Notes: generated from the sequence alone by a model not told the origin. Counted from the stretch's first letter, positions 37,169 to 47,018 are shown. The stretch: 64,000 nucleotides of DNA from Cupriavidus basilensis (GCF_000832305.1 NZ_CP010537.1:1426001-1490000); one strand, 5' to 3'. Numbers and translations: made by a program.

Positions 37169-38722
37169 TCAAGGCGCGCGTCCGTACTGGTCGCGCAGAT
37201 CGCGCTTGAGCACCTTGCCGATGGCGTTGCGCGGTAGTTCCTGCGACAGCTCCAGCGCAGCCAGGCGCTGCATTTTCTCTAGCCGGCCATTCACCCAGTC
37301 CAGCAGCGCGGCCGCTTGGGCGATGGCGCCGGGCTGCAGCACCACGAAGGCCACGGGCGTCTCGCCCCAGCGCTCCGAGGGCACGCCGACCACTGCCGCG
37401 TCCGCGATGTCGGGATGCTCGAGCAGCACCGCTTCGATGTCGCTCGGGTAGATGTTGAAGCCGCCCGAGATGACCATGTCCTTCTTGCGGTCCATCAGGA
37501 TGAGGAAGCCGTCGGCATCGAAGTAGCCAACGTCGCCGGTGCGGATGAAGCGCTTGCCGGTGGCGTCGAACCACTCGGCCTCGGCGGTCTTCGCTGGATG
37601 ATTGTGGTAGCCGGACATCATCGCGGGGGAATGCCCGACGATCTCTCCCGGGGCGTCGCGCGGCGCATCGGCGGGGAGCTCGCGGCCTTGATCGTCCAGC
37701 AGCCGCATATCGGTGTCCGGCGAGGGGCGCCCGACCGTATGCAGCTTGTCCGGGTGCTCATGCGCGCGCAGCTCGCAGCGCCCGCCGCCCTCGGTCATGC
37801 CGTAGTACTCGATCAGCGCGCCGGGCCAGCGTGCCAGCACCTGGGCCTTGAGCGCGGCGGAAAAGGGCGCGCTGGTGCAGAACTTATAGCGGAACGATGA
37901 CAGGTCGGTGCTGGCAAAGTCAGGGTGGGCCAGGATGCGCTGGTATTGCACCGGCACCAGCATGGTATGGGTGACGCGGTGCCGTGCGGCCAGCGCCAGG
38001 TACTGGCCGGCATCGAACTTGCGCATCAGCACCACGGTGCCACCCAGCGACAAGGTGGGGAACAGGCTGACCAGTGTGGTGTTGGAGTATAGCGGCGTGG
38101 ATAGCAGCGCCACGGTGTCGGGGCCATAGCCGCCCTGGGTGGCGCGCTGCACATGCGACGAGCGCATGCCGAACGGCTGGATGATGCCCTTGGGCACGCC
38201 GGTGGTGCCGGATGAATAGATCAGGTTGAACGCCCAGTCGGGCTGTACGTCGACCGCAGCCGGCCGGGCATGTTCGGGGGCCAGCCACTGGCCAAAGGCA
38301 ATGCCCGCGTGGCTGTCGTCCAGCGCGATGCAGGGAATGCCGAGCTCGGCCTCCAGCCCGTGCAGGGCCTGGTGCGTGCTGGCATCGATCAACAGCCGGC
38401 ACGCCCCCGAGTCCTGCACCATGGCGCGCAGCGTCTGCGGGTTGAGCGAGGGCGACAGCGGTGCCACCGTCACGCCTGCCCGCAGGCTGCCGAGGAAGGC
38501 CGCGACGTACTCGATCGACGTCGCGGCGCAGATGGCGACGGCGCCTTGCGCCGGCACACCGTCTCGCTGCAGCGCGGCGGCAACGCGGTCGGCGAGCCGG
38601 TTGAGGCTGGCGAAATCCACGCTGCGTTCGTCCAGCACCACGGCCGGATGCCGCGGCCGCAGCGCGGCCTGGGCGTCGACGAGGGCGGCGAGAGGGGTGA
38701 AGTCAGTGCTGGTCGGTGACAT
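37169..38722 (-). CDS. AMP-dependent acyl-CoA synthetase
   Basis: The 517-residue adenylate-forming enzyme contains the P-loop YSSGTTGVPKG, the YGMTEGGGRCE A5 motif, the hinge GDVGYFDADGFLILMDRKKD and the C-terminal catalytic Lys in NAIGKVLKRDLR. It activates a carboxylic acid to its CoA thioester. It is first in a three-gene operon with the thiolase-like and DUF35 proteins; substrate unknown. Confidence 0.9.
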   Translation of the reverse strand: MSPTSTDFTPLAALVDAQAALRPRHPAVVLDERSVDFASLNRLADRVAAALQRDGVPAQGAVAICAATSIEYVAAFLGSLRAGVTVAPLSPSLNPQTLRAMVQDSGACRLLIDASTHQALHGLEAELGIPCIALDDSHAGIAFGQWLAPEHARPAAVDVQPDWAFNLIYSSGTTGVPKGIIQPFGMRSSHVQRATQGGYGPDTVALLSTPLYSNTTLVSLFPTLSLGGTVVLMRKFDAGQYLALAARHRVTHTMLVPVQYQRILAHPDFASTDLSSFRYKFCTSAPFSAALKAQVLARWPGALIEYYGMTEGGGRCELRAHEHPDKLHTVGRPSPDTDMRLLDDQGRELPADAPRDAPGEIVGHSPAMMSGYHNHPAKTAEAEWFDATGKRFIRTGDVGYFDADGFLILMDRKKDMVISGGFNIYPSDIEAVLLEHPDIADAAVVGVPSERWGETPVAFVVLQPGAIAQAAALLDWVNGRLEKMQRLAALELSQELPRNAIGKVLKRDLRDQYGRAP

Positions 38723-38996
38723 AGGGCTGCCGTTGGGCTCTTGGGGGTGTGCTTGGCTGTCTCATTCATGGCCGGCCTGCCGCGGCTGTGAAAGAGTGTC
38801 GCGCCTTGTGCCGGGTTCGACAATTTGGCTTTTTGGAAGAGGGGCTTGCCGGGAATCGTTGTTGCGACGCACAAAATGGCGCGCGGGGGCAAGCCAGGGG
38901 ACAAGCGAGGGGAGGGGCGTTGCGCAGGGAGAGGGATGGAAAACCAACTTGCGGGGTGGCCCTCGATGGAGCCACCCTATGGCGGATATGGCGAAA

Positions 38997-39482
38997 TCAG
39001 CCCATGGCCAGGGCCGCCGCGCTCATCTGCTGCTCGGGCGAGGCCTTCTCCATGGACTTGGCCAGCGCGGCAGTGGTGCTGGCGATGGCACCGGAAAGTG
39101 AACTCATGGCCTGGTTCAGCGCTGCCAGGCGAACCTGCTTCTGGTCGGCAGTGAGATTCTGGGCCGAGGCCACGGCTTGCAGTTCCTGCTGCTTGCGTGC
39201 CAGTTCCTCGCGCAATTCGCGGATTCGCTTGAGCAGGTTCTTGGCCGTATCCGGCAGGTTGCTGTTGTCGATATCACTGTTGCGGCCGCTGGCCGGCTTG
39301 CTTGCCGCCAGCGTGCGGCCAGCCGGTGAGAGATCGACATGGATGCCATCGGACGGCTTGCCGCTACTCGGTTGGCCGGCGGGCGTTGCCTGGCTGGCGG
39401 TAGCAAGGCCGGCTGCGCCAGCCAGGGCCGTGGCGGCGGCAAACTGGCCGCCGGTGGAGGACGCCGGATCGATCGTGCTCAT
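38997..39482 (-). CDS. FlxA-like coiled-coil protein
   Basis: The 161-residue protein has a Ser/Ala/Gly-rich N-terminal half and a long coiled coil (about 78-120; LLKRIRELREELARKQQELQ), as in the FlxA family, some of which are under flagellar control. A role in motility or secretion is possible but not shown. AAGGAA precedes the ATG; monocistronic. The 274-bp spacer upstream shows nothing else. Confidence 0.6.
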   Translation of the reverse strand: MSTIDPASSTGGQFAAATALAGAAGLATASQATPAGQPSSGKPSDGIHVDLSPAGRTLAASKPASGRNSDIDNSNLPDTAKNLLKRIRELREELARKQQELQAVASAQNLTADQKQVRLAALNQAMSSLSGAIASTTAALAKSMEKASPEQQMSAAALAMG

Positions 39483-39645
39483 CGGATTTGTTCCTTCGGG
39501 TAGTGCGCGAACGCACGGGAGGCGGCCGCGCGCGGCACACCTGGATACCCGGAATTAACGAACACGTGAAGCAGATCTGTAGGGCAACGTAGGTGGTTTT
39601 GTGATGCTGGCGGCGCCAAATGCGGAAAAAAGTTGACGATGGGCC

Positions 39646-40944
39646 TCAAAATTCCGGCGCCACGGGACGCGCCTTGCGATAAAGGATGAGGGTGGCCAGC
39701 AGCCCGCATGCCGCGGCAAAGCTCATCCAGTAGCCCGGCGCGGCCTTGTCGCCGGTCACCTCGATCAGGTAGGTCGAGACCGCCGGCGTAAAGCCGCCAA
39801 ACACCGCCGTGGCAAGGCTGTAAGCCAGCGAGAAGCCGGCCACGCGCACCTCCACCGGCATCACCTCGGTCAGGGCCACCACCATGGCGCCGTTGTACAT
39901 GCCAAAGAGGAAGGACAGCCACAGCAGCACGATCAGCATGCGCCCGAAGCTCGGCGCGCCCGCCAGCCACGACAACGCGGGATAGGCGGTGACCAGCGCG
40001 ATGGCCGAAATGGCCAGCAGGATAGGGCGGCGGCCAATGCGGTCGGACAGGGCACCGCCGATGGGCAGCCAGATAAAGTTGGAAATGCCGACACAGAGCG
40101 TGACGCCAAGGCTGTCGGCCGTGCTGAGCTTGAGCACCGTCTTGCCGAACGTGGGCGTATAGACGGTGATCAGATAGAAGGTGGTGGTGGTCATCGCCAC
40201 CAGCAGCATGCCGGCCAGCACCGTGCGCCAGTTGCCCAGCATGGAGTCGAATACCTCGCGCGTGCTCGGGTGGTGGCGGCGGGTACGGAACGCCTCGGTT
40301 TCCTGCAGCGAGCGGCGCAGCACGAAGAGGAACGGCACGATCAGGCAGCCGATAAAGAACGGAATGCGCCAGCCCCACGCCCCCAGTTCGTCGGTCGTCA
40401 GCCAGTAGTTGAGCCCGAAGCCGAGCCCGGCTGCCACCACGATGGCGATCTGCTGGCTGGCCGACTGCCAGGCGGTATAGAAGCCCTTATGGCCCGGCGT
40501 GGCCATTTCGGCAAGGTAGACCGATACCCCGCCCAGCTCCGCGCCTGCGGAGAAGCCCTGCAGCAACCGGCCGATCAGCACCAGCACCGGCGCAAGCACG
40601 CCGATGCTGGCATAGCCCGGCACCAGGGCGATCAGGATGGTCCCGCTGGCCATGAGCGACAGCGTCACGATCAGGCCCTTGCGGCGTCCCACCTCGTCGA
40701 TGTAGGCGCCCAGCAAGATCGCGCCGAGCGGGCGCATCAGGAAGCCCGCGCCAAACACCGCAAAGGTCAGCATCAGCGAGGCGAACTCGCTGTTTGACGG
40801 AAAGAAGGTGTGGGCGATGTAGGTGGCGTAGAAGCCGAACAGGAAGAAATCGAACTGTTCGAGGAAATTCCCGCTGGTAACCCGCAGGACCGCGCCCAGC
40901 TTTGAGGATCCGGGCACTGCCGCGCCTGCCATGTCCGCTTGCAT
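39646..40944 (-). CDS. Citrate/tricarballylate:proton symporter (CitA/TcuC-like MFS)
   Basis: The 432-residue, 12-helix carrier matches CitA of enterobacteria throughout: [39 protein letters not shown] and [20 protein letters not shown]. TcuC, the partner of TcuAB in Salmonella, belongs to this subfamily, so this protein may import the substrate of the tcuAB genes 5 kb away. AAGGAG eight bases before the ATG at 40944 sets the start. Confidence 0.88.
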   Translation of the reverse strand: MQADMAGAAVPGSSKLGAVLRVTSGNFLEQFDFFLFGFYATYIAHTFFPSNSEFASLMLTFAVFGAGFLMRPLGAILLGAYIDEVGRRKGLIVTLSLMASGTILIALVPGYASIGVLAPVLVLIGRLLQGFSAGAELGGVSVYLAEMATPGHKGFYTAWQSASQQIAIVVAAGLGFGLNYWLTTDELGAWGWRIPFFIGCLIVPFLFVLRRSLQETEAFRTRRHHPSTREVFDSMLGNWRTVLAGMLLVAMTTTTFYLITVYTPTFGKTVLKLSTADSLGVTLCVGISNFIWLPIGGALSDRIGRRPILLAISAIALVTAYPALSWLAGAPSFGRMLIVLLWLSFLFGMYNGAMVVALTEVMPVEVRVAGFSLAYSLATAVFGGFTPAVSTYLIEVTGDKAAPGYWMSFAAACGLLATLILYRKARPVAPEF

Positions 40945-41117
40945 CGCCAGTCTCCTTCGCCGCGCCACCCCGGCTATCCGCCGCCTTTCGCGAAAGGTCG
41001 GCTAGCCTGCGCGGGCGCGCTTGCGCTGGTCAATATATGCCTTGCAAGCCGCCAGCGCCAGTCCCGCATGTGCGAGGGGGCGCGCCAGGCACACGCCCCC
41101 GGTGCCTCGCCCGATAC

Positions 41118-41250
41118 TCAGGCGCCGCGAAACATGGCCGGGCGCTTCTCCACGAAAGCGCTGCTGCCTTCCCGCGCGTCTTGCGAGGCCGCGGCGATCA
41201 TGAACTGCATCGCCTCCACCGCCAGCCTCTCATCGATGGGTAGATACCCG
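41118..41250 (-). pseudogene. Enoyl-CoA hydratase, C-terminal remnant
   Basis: About 43 codons read as the end of a crotonase: LPIDERLAVEAMQFMIAAAS then QDAREGSSAFVEKRPAMFRGA and stop. The rest of the gene is gone. Of the 647-bp gap 40945-41591 this is the only recognisable piece; the remainder is GC-rich DNA with no supportable gene. Confidence 0.6.
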
Positions 41251-41591
41251 ATACGCCGCTGCTGGTGTTCCATGGCCCCGGCGCCCGCTTTGACTGGATG
41301 TCATGGACGTAGTGGTATCAGCGCCTCGGGCCGGTGCGCTCGCGTGCGCGCGCAAGCCGTCAAGCCAGACGTCGGTGGGGTATTGGGCGGTGGGTTTCCC
41401 GCCGTTATCCAAGCGGGGCAACGGCGTGCTTATCGCCTTCCGGGGCCGGCGATGTGAACTTCCGAAAAACCCTCGGAAATGCGGGCGTGGCCGGCTTGCC
41501 GCCAGTGTTAATCGGACCGGCGGCGTGGCGTATCGGCTTGGCGTCTTGTCACCAACCTCGTAAGTAGCGGCTTAGATAAAACAGGAGAATC

Positions 41592-42338
41592 ATGGGTCGA
41601 ATCGGTCTTGCCGGGCTGTTCCTGGCGTTGTGTTCGTTGGCGGGTTGTGCGGTCGTGCAGAAGCCAATTCCTGCTTCCGCGAAGCTCTTTGATGATCGGA
41701 CGAGCACGGTCGCGGTGGCAGTGCAAAAGCTGCCAGAGCCTAACCAGAACATGATTGGGGCGCAGGGGATCCTTGACTACGCCATCAACAAGGCCAATGC
41801 ACAGGCAATCGTGGAGCGGTTGCAGCGGCAAGACTTCTCGTTGGTAAAGGGGCTGCCGCAGGAACTGGCCAAGGGGCTGGAGTCCCGCCAGGTCAAGGTC
41901 GTGCTGGTAGCGGATCCTGTGGATACGGAGATGTTGAAGAAGTTCACGGAAGGCTCCGGTGACGGTATTGCTGAGATGGACTACCGGCCTTTGGCCAAGC
42001 AGTATGGCGCGGATCGGTTGCTGCTGGTGGCGCCGCGCTGGCTGGGCACGTCGCGCAGCTACTATGGTTTTATGCCGCTGGGAGCGCCGCAGGGCTATGT
42101 ATCGCTGGTGGGGCAGTTGATTGATCTGCATACCAATCGGCTGCAATGGTACGAGCCGGTGCAAGTCAACACGCCCGTGATCGGCGAATGGGATGACGCG
42201 CCGGAATATGTCAACCTGATGAAGTCGGTGGACGCGAGCACGCGGGCTGCGACCTCGAAACTGCGCGCGGCGTTATTTATGGAGCAGATGACAACGGCCA
42301 CAAGCGGCGGTGTGTCTTCAGGTGCCACGGTGCAATAG
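41592..42338 (+). CDS. Lipoprotein of unknown function
   Basis: The 248-residue precursor has a signal peptide with lipobox LAGC (Cys at 19). The mature protein has an alpha/beta pattern (KVVLVADPVDTEM, YGADRLLLVAPRW) reminiscent of periplasmic lipoproteins with an ABC-auxiliary-like fold, but I do not recognise a family. Codon use is less GC-biased than in the neighbours. An AGGAG site precedes the ATG. Confidence 0.75.
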   Translation: MGRIGLAGLFLALCSLAGCAVVQKPIPASAKLFDDRTSTVAVAVQKLPEPNQNMIGAQGILDYAINKANAQAIVERLQRQDFSLVKGLPQELAKGLESRQVKVVLVADPVDTEMLKKFTEGSGDGIAEMDYRPLAKQYGADRLLLVAPRWLGTSRSYYGFMPLGAPQGYVSLVGQLIDLHTNRLQWYEPVQVNTPVIGEWDDAPEYVNLMKSVDASTRAATSKLRAALFMEQMTTATSGGVSSGATVQ

Positions 42339-42354
42339 GCATTGGCATTGCCAT

Positions 42355-42383
42355 CCCTGCCGCGCGCGAGCGCCGCGGCAGGG
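42355..42383 (+). terminator. Hairpin after the lipoprotein gene
   Basis: A perfect 10-bp stem (42355-42364 with 42374-42383) starts 17 bp after the stop. No T run follows, so termination may be weak. A second hairpin, CGCCCGG/CCGGGCG followed by TTTT, lies at 42520-42548. The remaining bases to 42762 hold no convincing gene. Confidence 0.5.
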
Positions 42384-42762
42384 TGCTGGTGCGCTGGCAC
42401 CCATCATCGAACGTGAGCCAGGAGTTCGCTGACCGGGGCCGCAGCAAGGCCCGCTTGCTTTTTCTTTCCAATCCCTGGCGACCTCTTCCTAGGGTAATCC
42501 CCAATATGCCGTATCATCACGCCCGGGCGTCGCGCTGCCGGGCGTTTTGCCGTCATCGGGCCGCGCGTGCATCCCATCGCACTTTTTCGGGAAATCCGGG
42601 ACAAAGCCAAGGTGCGCCGGCAGCTTGCCGGGCGCCAGATCGCCGCCCCGGGGTACTGATTTGATCATATTGAATAAACAGAGGCCGCAGATGAGTGGCC
42701 TTGGAGACATCCGGGTCGCTTTGTCGGGGCGGCCGGATTAGCAGGAATTGCAGGAGTTGCTT

Positions 42763-43950
42763 TTGTCTACAACCGAAACCCAGCGCAGAACCGAGGTTGA
42801 CCTGATTCGCGGCATCGCGCTGATTTTCATCGTGGTTGACCATGTGAACGGCAGCGTGCTGGCCGATTACACCATCCGCAATTTCGCGTTCTTCGATGCG
42901 GCGGAGATCTTTGTCTTCCTGGCCGGTTATTCGGCAGGGGCGGCTTACGTCGCCATGGAGGCGCGGCATGGTGCCAGCGCTGCGCAGAACCGCCTGATCC
43001 GCCGTAGCTGGGAGATCTACAAGGCGTTCGTGCTGACCGGCGTGCTGATGCTGGTGTTCGGCCTGTTGCTGGCGCTGGCCAAGGTGCCGGCGCCCGCGAT
43101 CCGGTCCACGGAGGCGCCGGTCTTCATGGCGCATCCGTTCAGCACGCTGATCGAGGTGTTCAGCGTGGCGCGGCAGCCCTTTGTGTCGGACGTGCTGCCG
43201 ATGTACGCGGTCTTCATTTTGTTTGCGCCGCTGGCGATCCGCATGGCGCGCGCGATGCCGCTGACGTTTGTCGGCGCCAGCGGGTTGCTGTGGCTGATGG
43301 CGCCGATGCTCACGCCGCTGCTGCCTAGCAGCGATGGCAACGGCTGGAGCTTCAACCCCTTTGCGTGGCAACTGCTGTTTGGGCTGGGCCTGATGGCGCG
43401 CCTGCGCCCCGATGTGATCCTGCCGCGCCAGGCACTGGTGCGCTGGGTGGTGACAGTGCTTGCCGTGGCGGTAACGCTGGCCGGCGTGCTGCTGGCTTAC
43501 CTGTGGATGCGTCCACATGTGTACGAGCCATGGCTGCCCGCCTGGCTGCCGGCCATGGTCTTCCCACTGCCCAAGAAGAGCCTGGCGGCGCTGCGCATCG
43601 TGAGCTTCCTCGGGCTGGCCTGGCTGTGCTATCTGGCTGTCCGCGCGGGCTGGGTAGCGCGGCTGGCGTCGGTGATGGGGCCGGTGGTGCAGATCGGCCG
43701 CCATAGCTTGTTCTGTTTTGTCTTTGGCGCCGTGGTGTCGGTGGTGATCGAGGGCTTCACCTATGGCATTGCCGGCGGCCGGCCGCCGCGGCCGATCGCG
43801 CTAGGCGGCGATATCGTGGCCGTGGCGCTGTTGCTGGTGATTGGTGGCTGGTATGGGCGGCGCAAGGAGGGGCGCAAGGACGCGCGCAGGGAAGAGCGCA
43901 GGGAAGAGCGAAGGGAAGGAAGAAAGGAAGTGCGGAAGGCTGCTGCTTAG
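42763..43950 (+). CDS. OpgC-family membrane acyltransferase-like protein
   Basis: The 395-residue protein has about ten transmembrane helices and matches OpgC, the succinyl transferase that decorates periplasmic glucans, in EVDLIRGIALIFIVVDHVNG, FFDAAEIFVFLAGYSAG and WSFNPFAWQLLFGLGL. I start at TTG 42763, six bases after an AGGAG site, rather than TTG 42748. The last 30 residues form a charged tail (repeats of RREER/EGRK) encoded by purine-rich repetitive DNA, which is unusual for the family. Confidence 0.85.
   Translation: MSTTETQRRTEVDLIRGIALIFIVVDHVNGSVLADYTIRNFAFFDAAEIFVFLAGYSAGAAYVAMEARHGASAAQNRLIRRSWEIYKAFVLTGVLMLVFGLLLALAKVPAPAIRSTEAPVFMAHPFSTLIEVFSVARQPFVSDVLPMYAVFILFAPLAIRMARAMPLTFVGASGLLWLMAPMLTPLLPSSDGNGWSFNPFAWQLLFGLGLMARLRPDVILPRQALVRWVVTVLAVAVTLAGVLLAYLWMRPHVYEPWLPAWLPAMVFPLPKKSLAALRIVSFLGLAWLCYLAVRAGWVARLASVMGPVVQIGRHSLFCFVFGAVVSVVIEGFTYGIAGGRPPRPIALGGDIVAVALLLVIGGWYGRRKEGRKDARREERREERREGRKEVRKAAA
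43860..43940. repeat. Purine-rich repeat encoding the OpgC charged tail
   Basis: Short GGGAAGAGCGC-type units repeat at the 3' end of the opgC-like gene and end in an AAGGCTGC/GCAGCCTT hairpin around the stop codon. Confidence 0.6.
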
Positions 43951-43989
43951 GCAGCCTTCGCGGGTTTGTGCTTGTGTGCGACTACGCCG

Positions 43990-44979
43990 TCATTCCTTGA
44001 TATCCGCCTGGCGGATGACCTGCTTGTACTTATCCAGCTCCGCGCGGATAAAGGTGCCGAACTCCTGCGGGGTACTGACGATGGAATCCACCCCGAGCGT
44101 CTTCAGCCGGCTTGTCACCTCCGGCTGTACCATGGCCTTCTGCAACGCGGCGTAGAGCTTGTCGATCACCGGCTTGGGCGTCTTTGCGGGCGCCAGGATG
44201 CCGTACCAGCCTGAGGTCTGGAACTTGGGAAACCCTTGTTCGGCAAAGGTGGGTACATCCGGCAGGTCCGGCTGGCGCGTTGCGCGGGCAATGGCGATGG
44301 CGCGCAAGTTGCCGCTGCGCACGTGGGGCATGGCGGATGCCGCGGTATCGAAGATCATGTCGATCCGTCCCGCGATCACATCAGGCAGCAGCCCCGATCC
44401 TCCCTTGTAGGGCACGTGCAGCAGGTCGATCCCGGCCTGGCTGCGAAAGATCTCGCCGGACAGGTGCGGTGGCGTGCCGCTGCCGGCGGAGCCGTAAGTC
44501 AGCTTGCCGGGGCTGGCCTTGGCGGCCACCAGCACGTCCTTCACGGTCTTGTAGGGCGTATGCGTGTTGACCACCAGCAGCGTCGGCGCCGAGGCCAGCA
44601 GCGACACCGGCTCGAAGTCCTTGACCGGGTCGTAGGGCACCCGCGCATACAGGTTGGGGCTGATGGCGTGCGAGGCAATCGAGCCCAGGAACAGCGTGTA
44701 GCCATCCGGCGCGGCATGGGCCGCGGCTTCCGCGCCGATCATGGTGCCGGCGCCAGGGCGGTTGTCGATGATCACCTGCTGGCCGAGCGCGTCGGACAGT
44801 TTTTGGGCGATCGGGCGCGCCACGTTGTCGTTGCCGCCGCCGGGCGGGAAGGGCACGATCAGTTTGATCGGGCGGTTGGGGTAGTCATCGGCGCGCGCGG
44901 CAGCCGGTACCAGAGCGAGGGCGGTGACGGCCATGGCCAGCGCGGCTGCCGCCAATGCGGGAAATCGTTTTGCAGTCAT
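43990..44979 (-). CDS. TctC/Bug-family solute receptor, last gene of the acid-sugar operon
   Basis: The 329-residue precursor has a signal peptide (ending AARA-DD) and the Bug markers PIKLIVPFPPGGGNDNVARP, NRPGAGTMIG and LLHVPYKGGSG. It is the fifth gene of the operon starting with the kinase-dehydrogenase fusion and is the second receptor of that operon, perhaps for another stereoisomer. GGAGGAG precedes the ATG. Confidence 0.9.
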   Translation of the reverse strand: MTAKRFPALAAAALAMAVTALALVPAAARADDYPNRPIKLIVPFPPGGGNDNVARPIAQKLSDALGQQVIIDNRPGAGTMIGAEAAAHAAPDGYTLFLGSIASHAISPNLYARVPYDPVKDFEPVSLLASAPTLLVVNTHTPYKTVKDVLVAAKASPGKLTYGSAGSGTPPHLSGEIFRSQAGIDLLHVPYKGGSGLLPDVIAGRIDMIFDTAASAMPHVRSGNLRAIAIARATRQPDLPDVPTFAEQGFPKFQTSGWYGILAPAKTPKPVIDKLYAALQKAMVQPEVTSRLKTLGVDSIVSTPQEFGTFIRAELDKYKQVIRQADIKE

Positions 44980-45056
44980 CTTGTCTCCTCCCCCGTTGCC
45001 AGGGTGGGTTAAGTCTGTCTTCATGCGTTTTTTGCTTTAGCCAGCGCCCAACGGGA

Positions 45057-46088
45057 TCAGCCTTCCGAGACCGCCACCGGCCGCCCCGTGAGCGGATAGC
45101 TGGGGTCGCTGTAGCCCGGCGTGGACGCGTGGCCGGGGCGCACCAGGGCGTCGACCATGGCTTCCTCTTGCGGTGAGATCGCCACGCCCACGGCGCCGAA
45201 GTAGTCCTCGAACTGGGCCAGCGTGCGCGGCCCGGCGATCACCGAGCTGATGATGGGGTTGGCGAGCACCCAGGCGGTGGCGAACTGGCCCAGCTTGAGG
45301 CCGCGCGCCTGCGCATGCTGCTTCAGCGCCTGTGCAATCACCAGCGACTCCTCGCGGAACTCGGTCTCCATCATGCGGCGGTCCGCCCGGCCGGCGCGCG
45401 AGTCCTGCGGCGGTTGCTGGCCGGGCAGGTACTTGCCCGTCAGCACGCCCCGCGCGATCGGGCTGTAGGACACCACGCCCAGCCCGAAATGCTCGCAGGC
45501 CGGCAGGATCTCCACTTCGGGCATGCGGTTGAGCAGGTTGTAGTAGGGCTGGCAGACCGCGGGGCGGGGCACGTTGAGCATGTCGCACAGGCGCGCGATC
45601 TCAGCGATGCGCCAGCCGCGGAAGTTCGACACGCCCCAGTAGCGGATCTTGCCGGCGCGGATCAGGTCGCCCATGGCGCGCACGGCTTCTTCGAGGTTCT
45701 CGCCAGCGTAGTCGCGGTGCAGGTAGAGGATGTCGAGATAGTCCGTGGCCAGGCGGCGCAGGCTGTCTTCCACGGCGTGCATGATCCAGACGCGCGAGTA
45801 GTGCGCGTGGTTGGGGGCGGCCTGCATCGGGTTGCCCAGCTTGCTGGCCAGGACCCAGTCCTGGCGATCGCCCGCCAGCAGCTTGCCCACCATCGTTTCC
45901 GACCCGCCCAGGCTGTACATGTCGGCGGTATCGATGAAATTGACGCCGTGCGCGCGGGCGCTGTCGACGATGCGCCCGGCCTCGGCCTCGTCGGTCTGGT
46001 CGCCAAACATCATGGTGCCCAGGCACAGGGCGGACACCTGCAGGTTGCTGGCGCCCAGGCGCCGGTATTGCATCTTGAAGTCAGACAT
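45057..46088 (-). CDS. Aldo/keto reductase
   Basis: The 343-residue TIM-barrel oxidoreductase of the YajO/Tas type shows the catalytic tetrad in FIDTADMYSLGGSE (Asp, Tyr), VLASKLG (Lys) and LYLHRDY (His), and the NADP-binding end ANPIISSVIAGPRT. In this operon it may reduce an aldehyde or ketose intermediate. It lies between the aldolase and the second tctC. Confidence 0.9.
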   Translation of the reverse strand: MSDFKMQYRRLGASNLQVSALCLGTMMFGDQTDEAEAGRIVDSARAHGVNFIDTADMYSLGGSETMVGKLLAGDRQDWVLASKLGNPMQAAPNHAHYSRVWIMHAVEDSLRRLATDYLDILYLHRDYAGENLEEAVRAMGDLIRAGKIRYWGVSNFRGWRIAEIARLCDMLNVPRPAVCQPYYNLLNRMPEVEILPACEHFGLGVVSYSPIARGVLTGKYLPGQQPPQDSRAGRADRRMMETEFREESLVIAQALKQHAQARGLKLGQFATAWVLANPIISSVIAGPRTLAQFEDYFGAVGVAISPQEEAMVDALVRPGHASTPGYSDPSYPLTGRPVAVSEG

Positions 46089-46120
46089 CTCGAATCTTCC
46101 AGGAGAGAAATAAATGCGGT

Positions 46121-46175
46121 GCGGGCCTGTGGTGGCCTGTGGTGGCCGGATGTGGCTTATCGCGGCTTATTGCGC
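46121..46175. repeat. 10-bp degenerate repeat between aldolase and reductase genes
   Basis: Five to six units of 10 bp of the form GGTGGCCTGT, progressively degenerate, fill the spacer and run into the 3' end of the aldolase gene. Confidence 0.6.
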
Positions 46176-46934
46176 CTGCCTGAAGCGCGCCGCCAGCGCA
46201 TCGGTGGCCAGGCGCAGCAGGGTCATGTCGGTGCCCACCGCGACAAAGCGCGCGCCCATGTCGATGTACTGCTGGCCCTGCGCTTCGGTGGTGAGAATGC
46301 CAGCGGCCTTGCCGTTGGCGCGGATGCGGCGGATCGCGGCGGCAATCGTTTCCTGCACCTCGGGATGCTGGATGTCACCGAGGTGGTTCATGTCGGCGGA
46401 GAGATCGCTCGGGCCGATGAACACGCCGTCCACGCCGTCCAGCGCGCAGATCGCGTCAACGTTGCGGATCGCTTCCATCGATTCGAGCTGCACCAGCACG
46501 CAGGTCTGCTCCTGCACGTTATGCAGGAAATCCTTGATGCGGCCGAAGCCGCCGGCGCGCGTGCCGCTGGCCACGCCGCGCATGCCGCCTTTGGGAAAGC
46601 GGCTCCATGCCACGGCATTGGCGGCTTCCTCGGCGTTTTGCACGTAGGGCAGCAGCAGCGATTGCGCGCCGATATCCAGGCAGCGCTTGATCCACAACAT
46701 GTCGTTCCAGGGCGGGCGCACCACGGGATGGCTCCTGGCGCCTTCGGTGGCCATCAATTGCGTATGCAGGGTGGAGATGTCGTTGGGAGCATGCTCCATG
46801 TCGAGCAGGAGCCAGTCGAACTGCGAGCGTGCCACCAGTTCCACCACCTGGTAGGAAGACAGCGAGCACCACAGGCCAATCTGCGGCTGGTCGGCGAGGA
46901 TGGCTTGCTTGAAGGCGTTGACGGGAAGTTGCAT
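46167..46934 (-). CDS. HpcH/HpaI-family class II aldolase
   Basis: The 255-residue enzyme splits 2-oxo-4-hydroxy acids to pyruvate and an aldehyde. Family motifs are WLLLDMEHAPND (catalytic region), PYVQNAEEAANAV, QLESMEAIRNVDAI (metal-binding Glu) and VFIGPSDLSADM (metal-binding Asp). Within the acid-sugar operon it offers a second cleavage route beside the phosphorylating one. Confidence 0.9.
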   Translation of the reverse strand: MQLPVNAFKQAILADQPQIGLWCSLSSYQVVELVARSQFDWLLLDMEHAPNDISTLHTQLMATEGARSHPVVRPPWNDMLWIKRCLDIGAQSLLLPYVQNAEEAANAVAWSRFPKGGMRGVASGTRAGGFGRIKDFLHNVQEQTCVLVQLESMEAIRNVDAICALDGVDGVFIGPSDLSADMNHLGDIQHPEVQETIAAAIRRIRANGKAAGILTTEAQGQQYIDMGARFVAVGTDMTLLRLATDALAARFRQAQ

Positions 46935-46975
46935 GGAAAGTCTCCGGGGGTTCGGTGGTTGAAGGTGCGGCCATG

Positions 46976-47018
46976 TACTGGCGTGCTGGCGTGCGAATGC
47001 GCGGATGCGCGGATGCGT
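46976..47018. repeat. 8-bp repeat between tctC and aldolase genes
   Basis: Units TACTGGCG, TGCTGGCG, TGCGAATG, CGCGGATG, CGCGGATG form an 8-bp periodic array that abuts the stop codon of the tctC gene. Confidence 0.6.
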
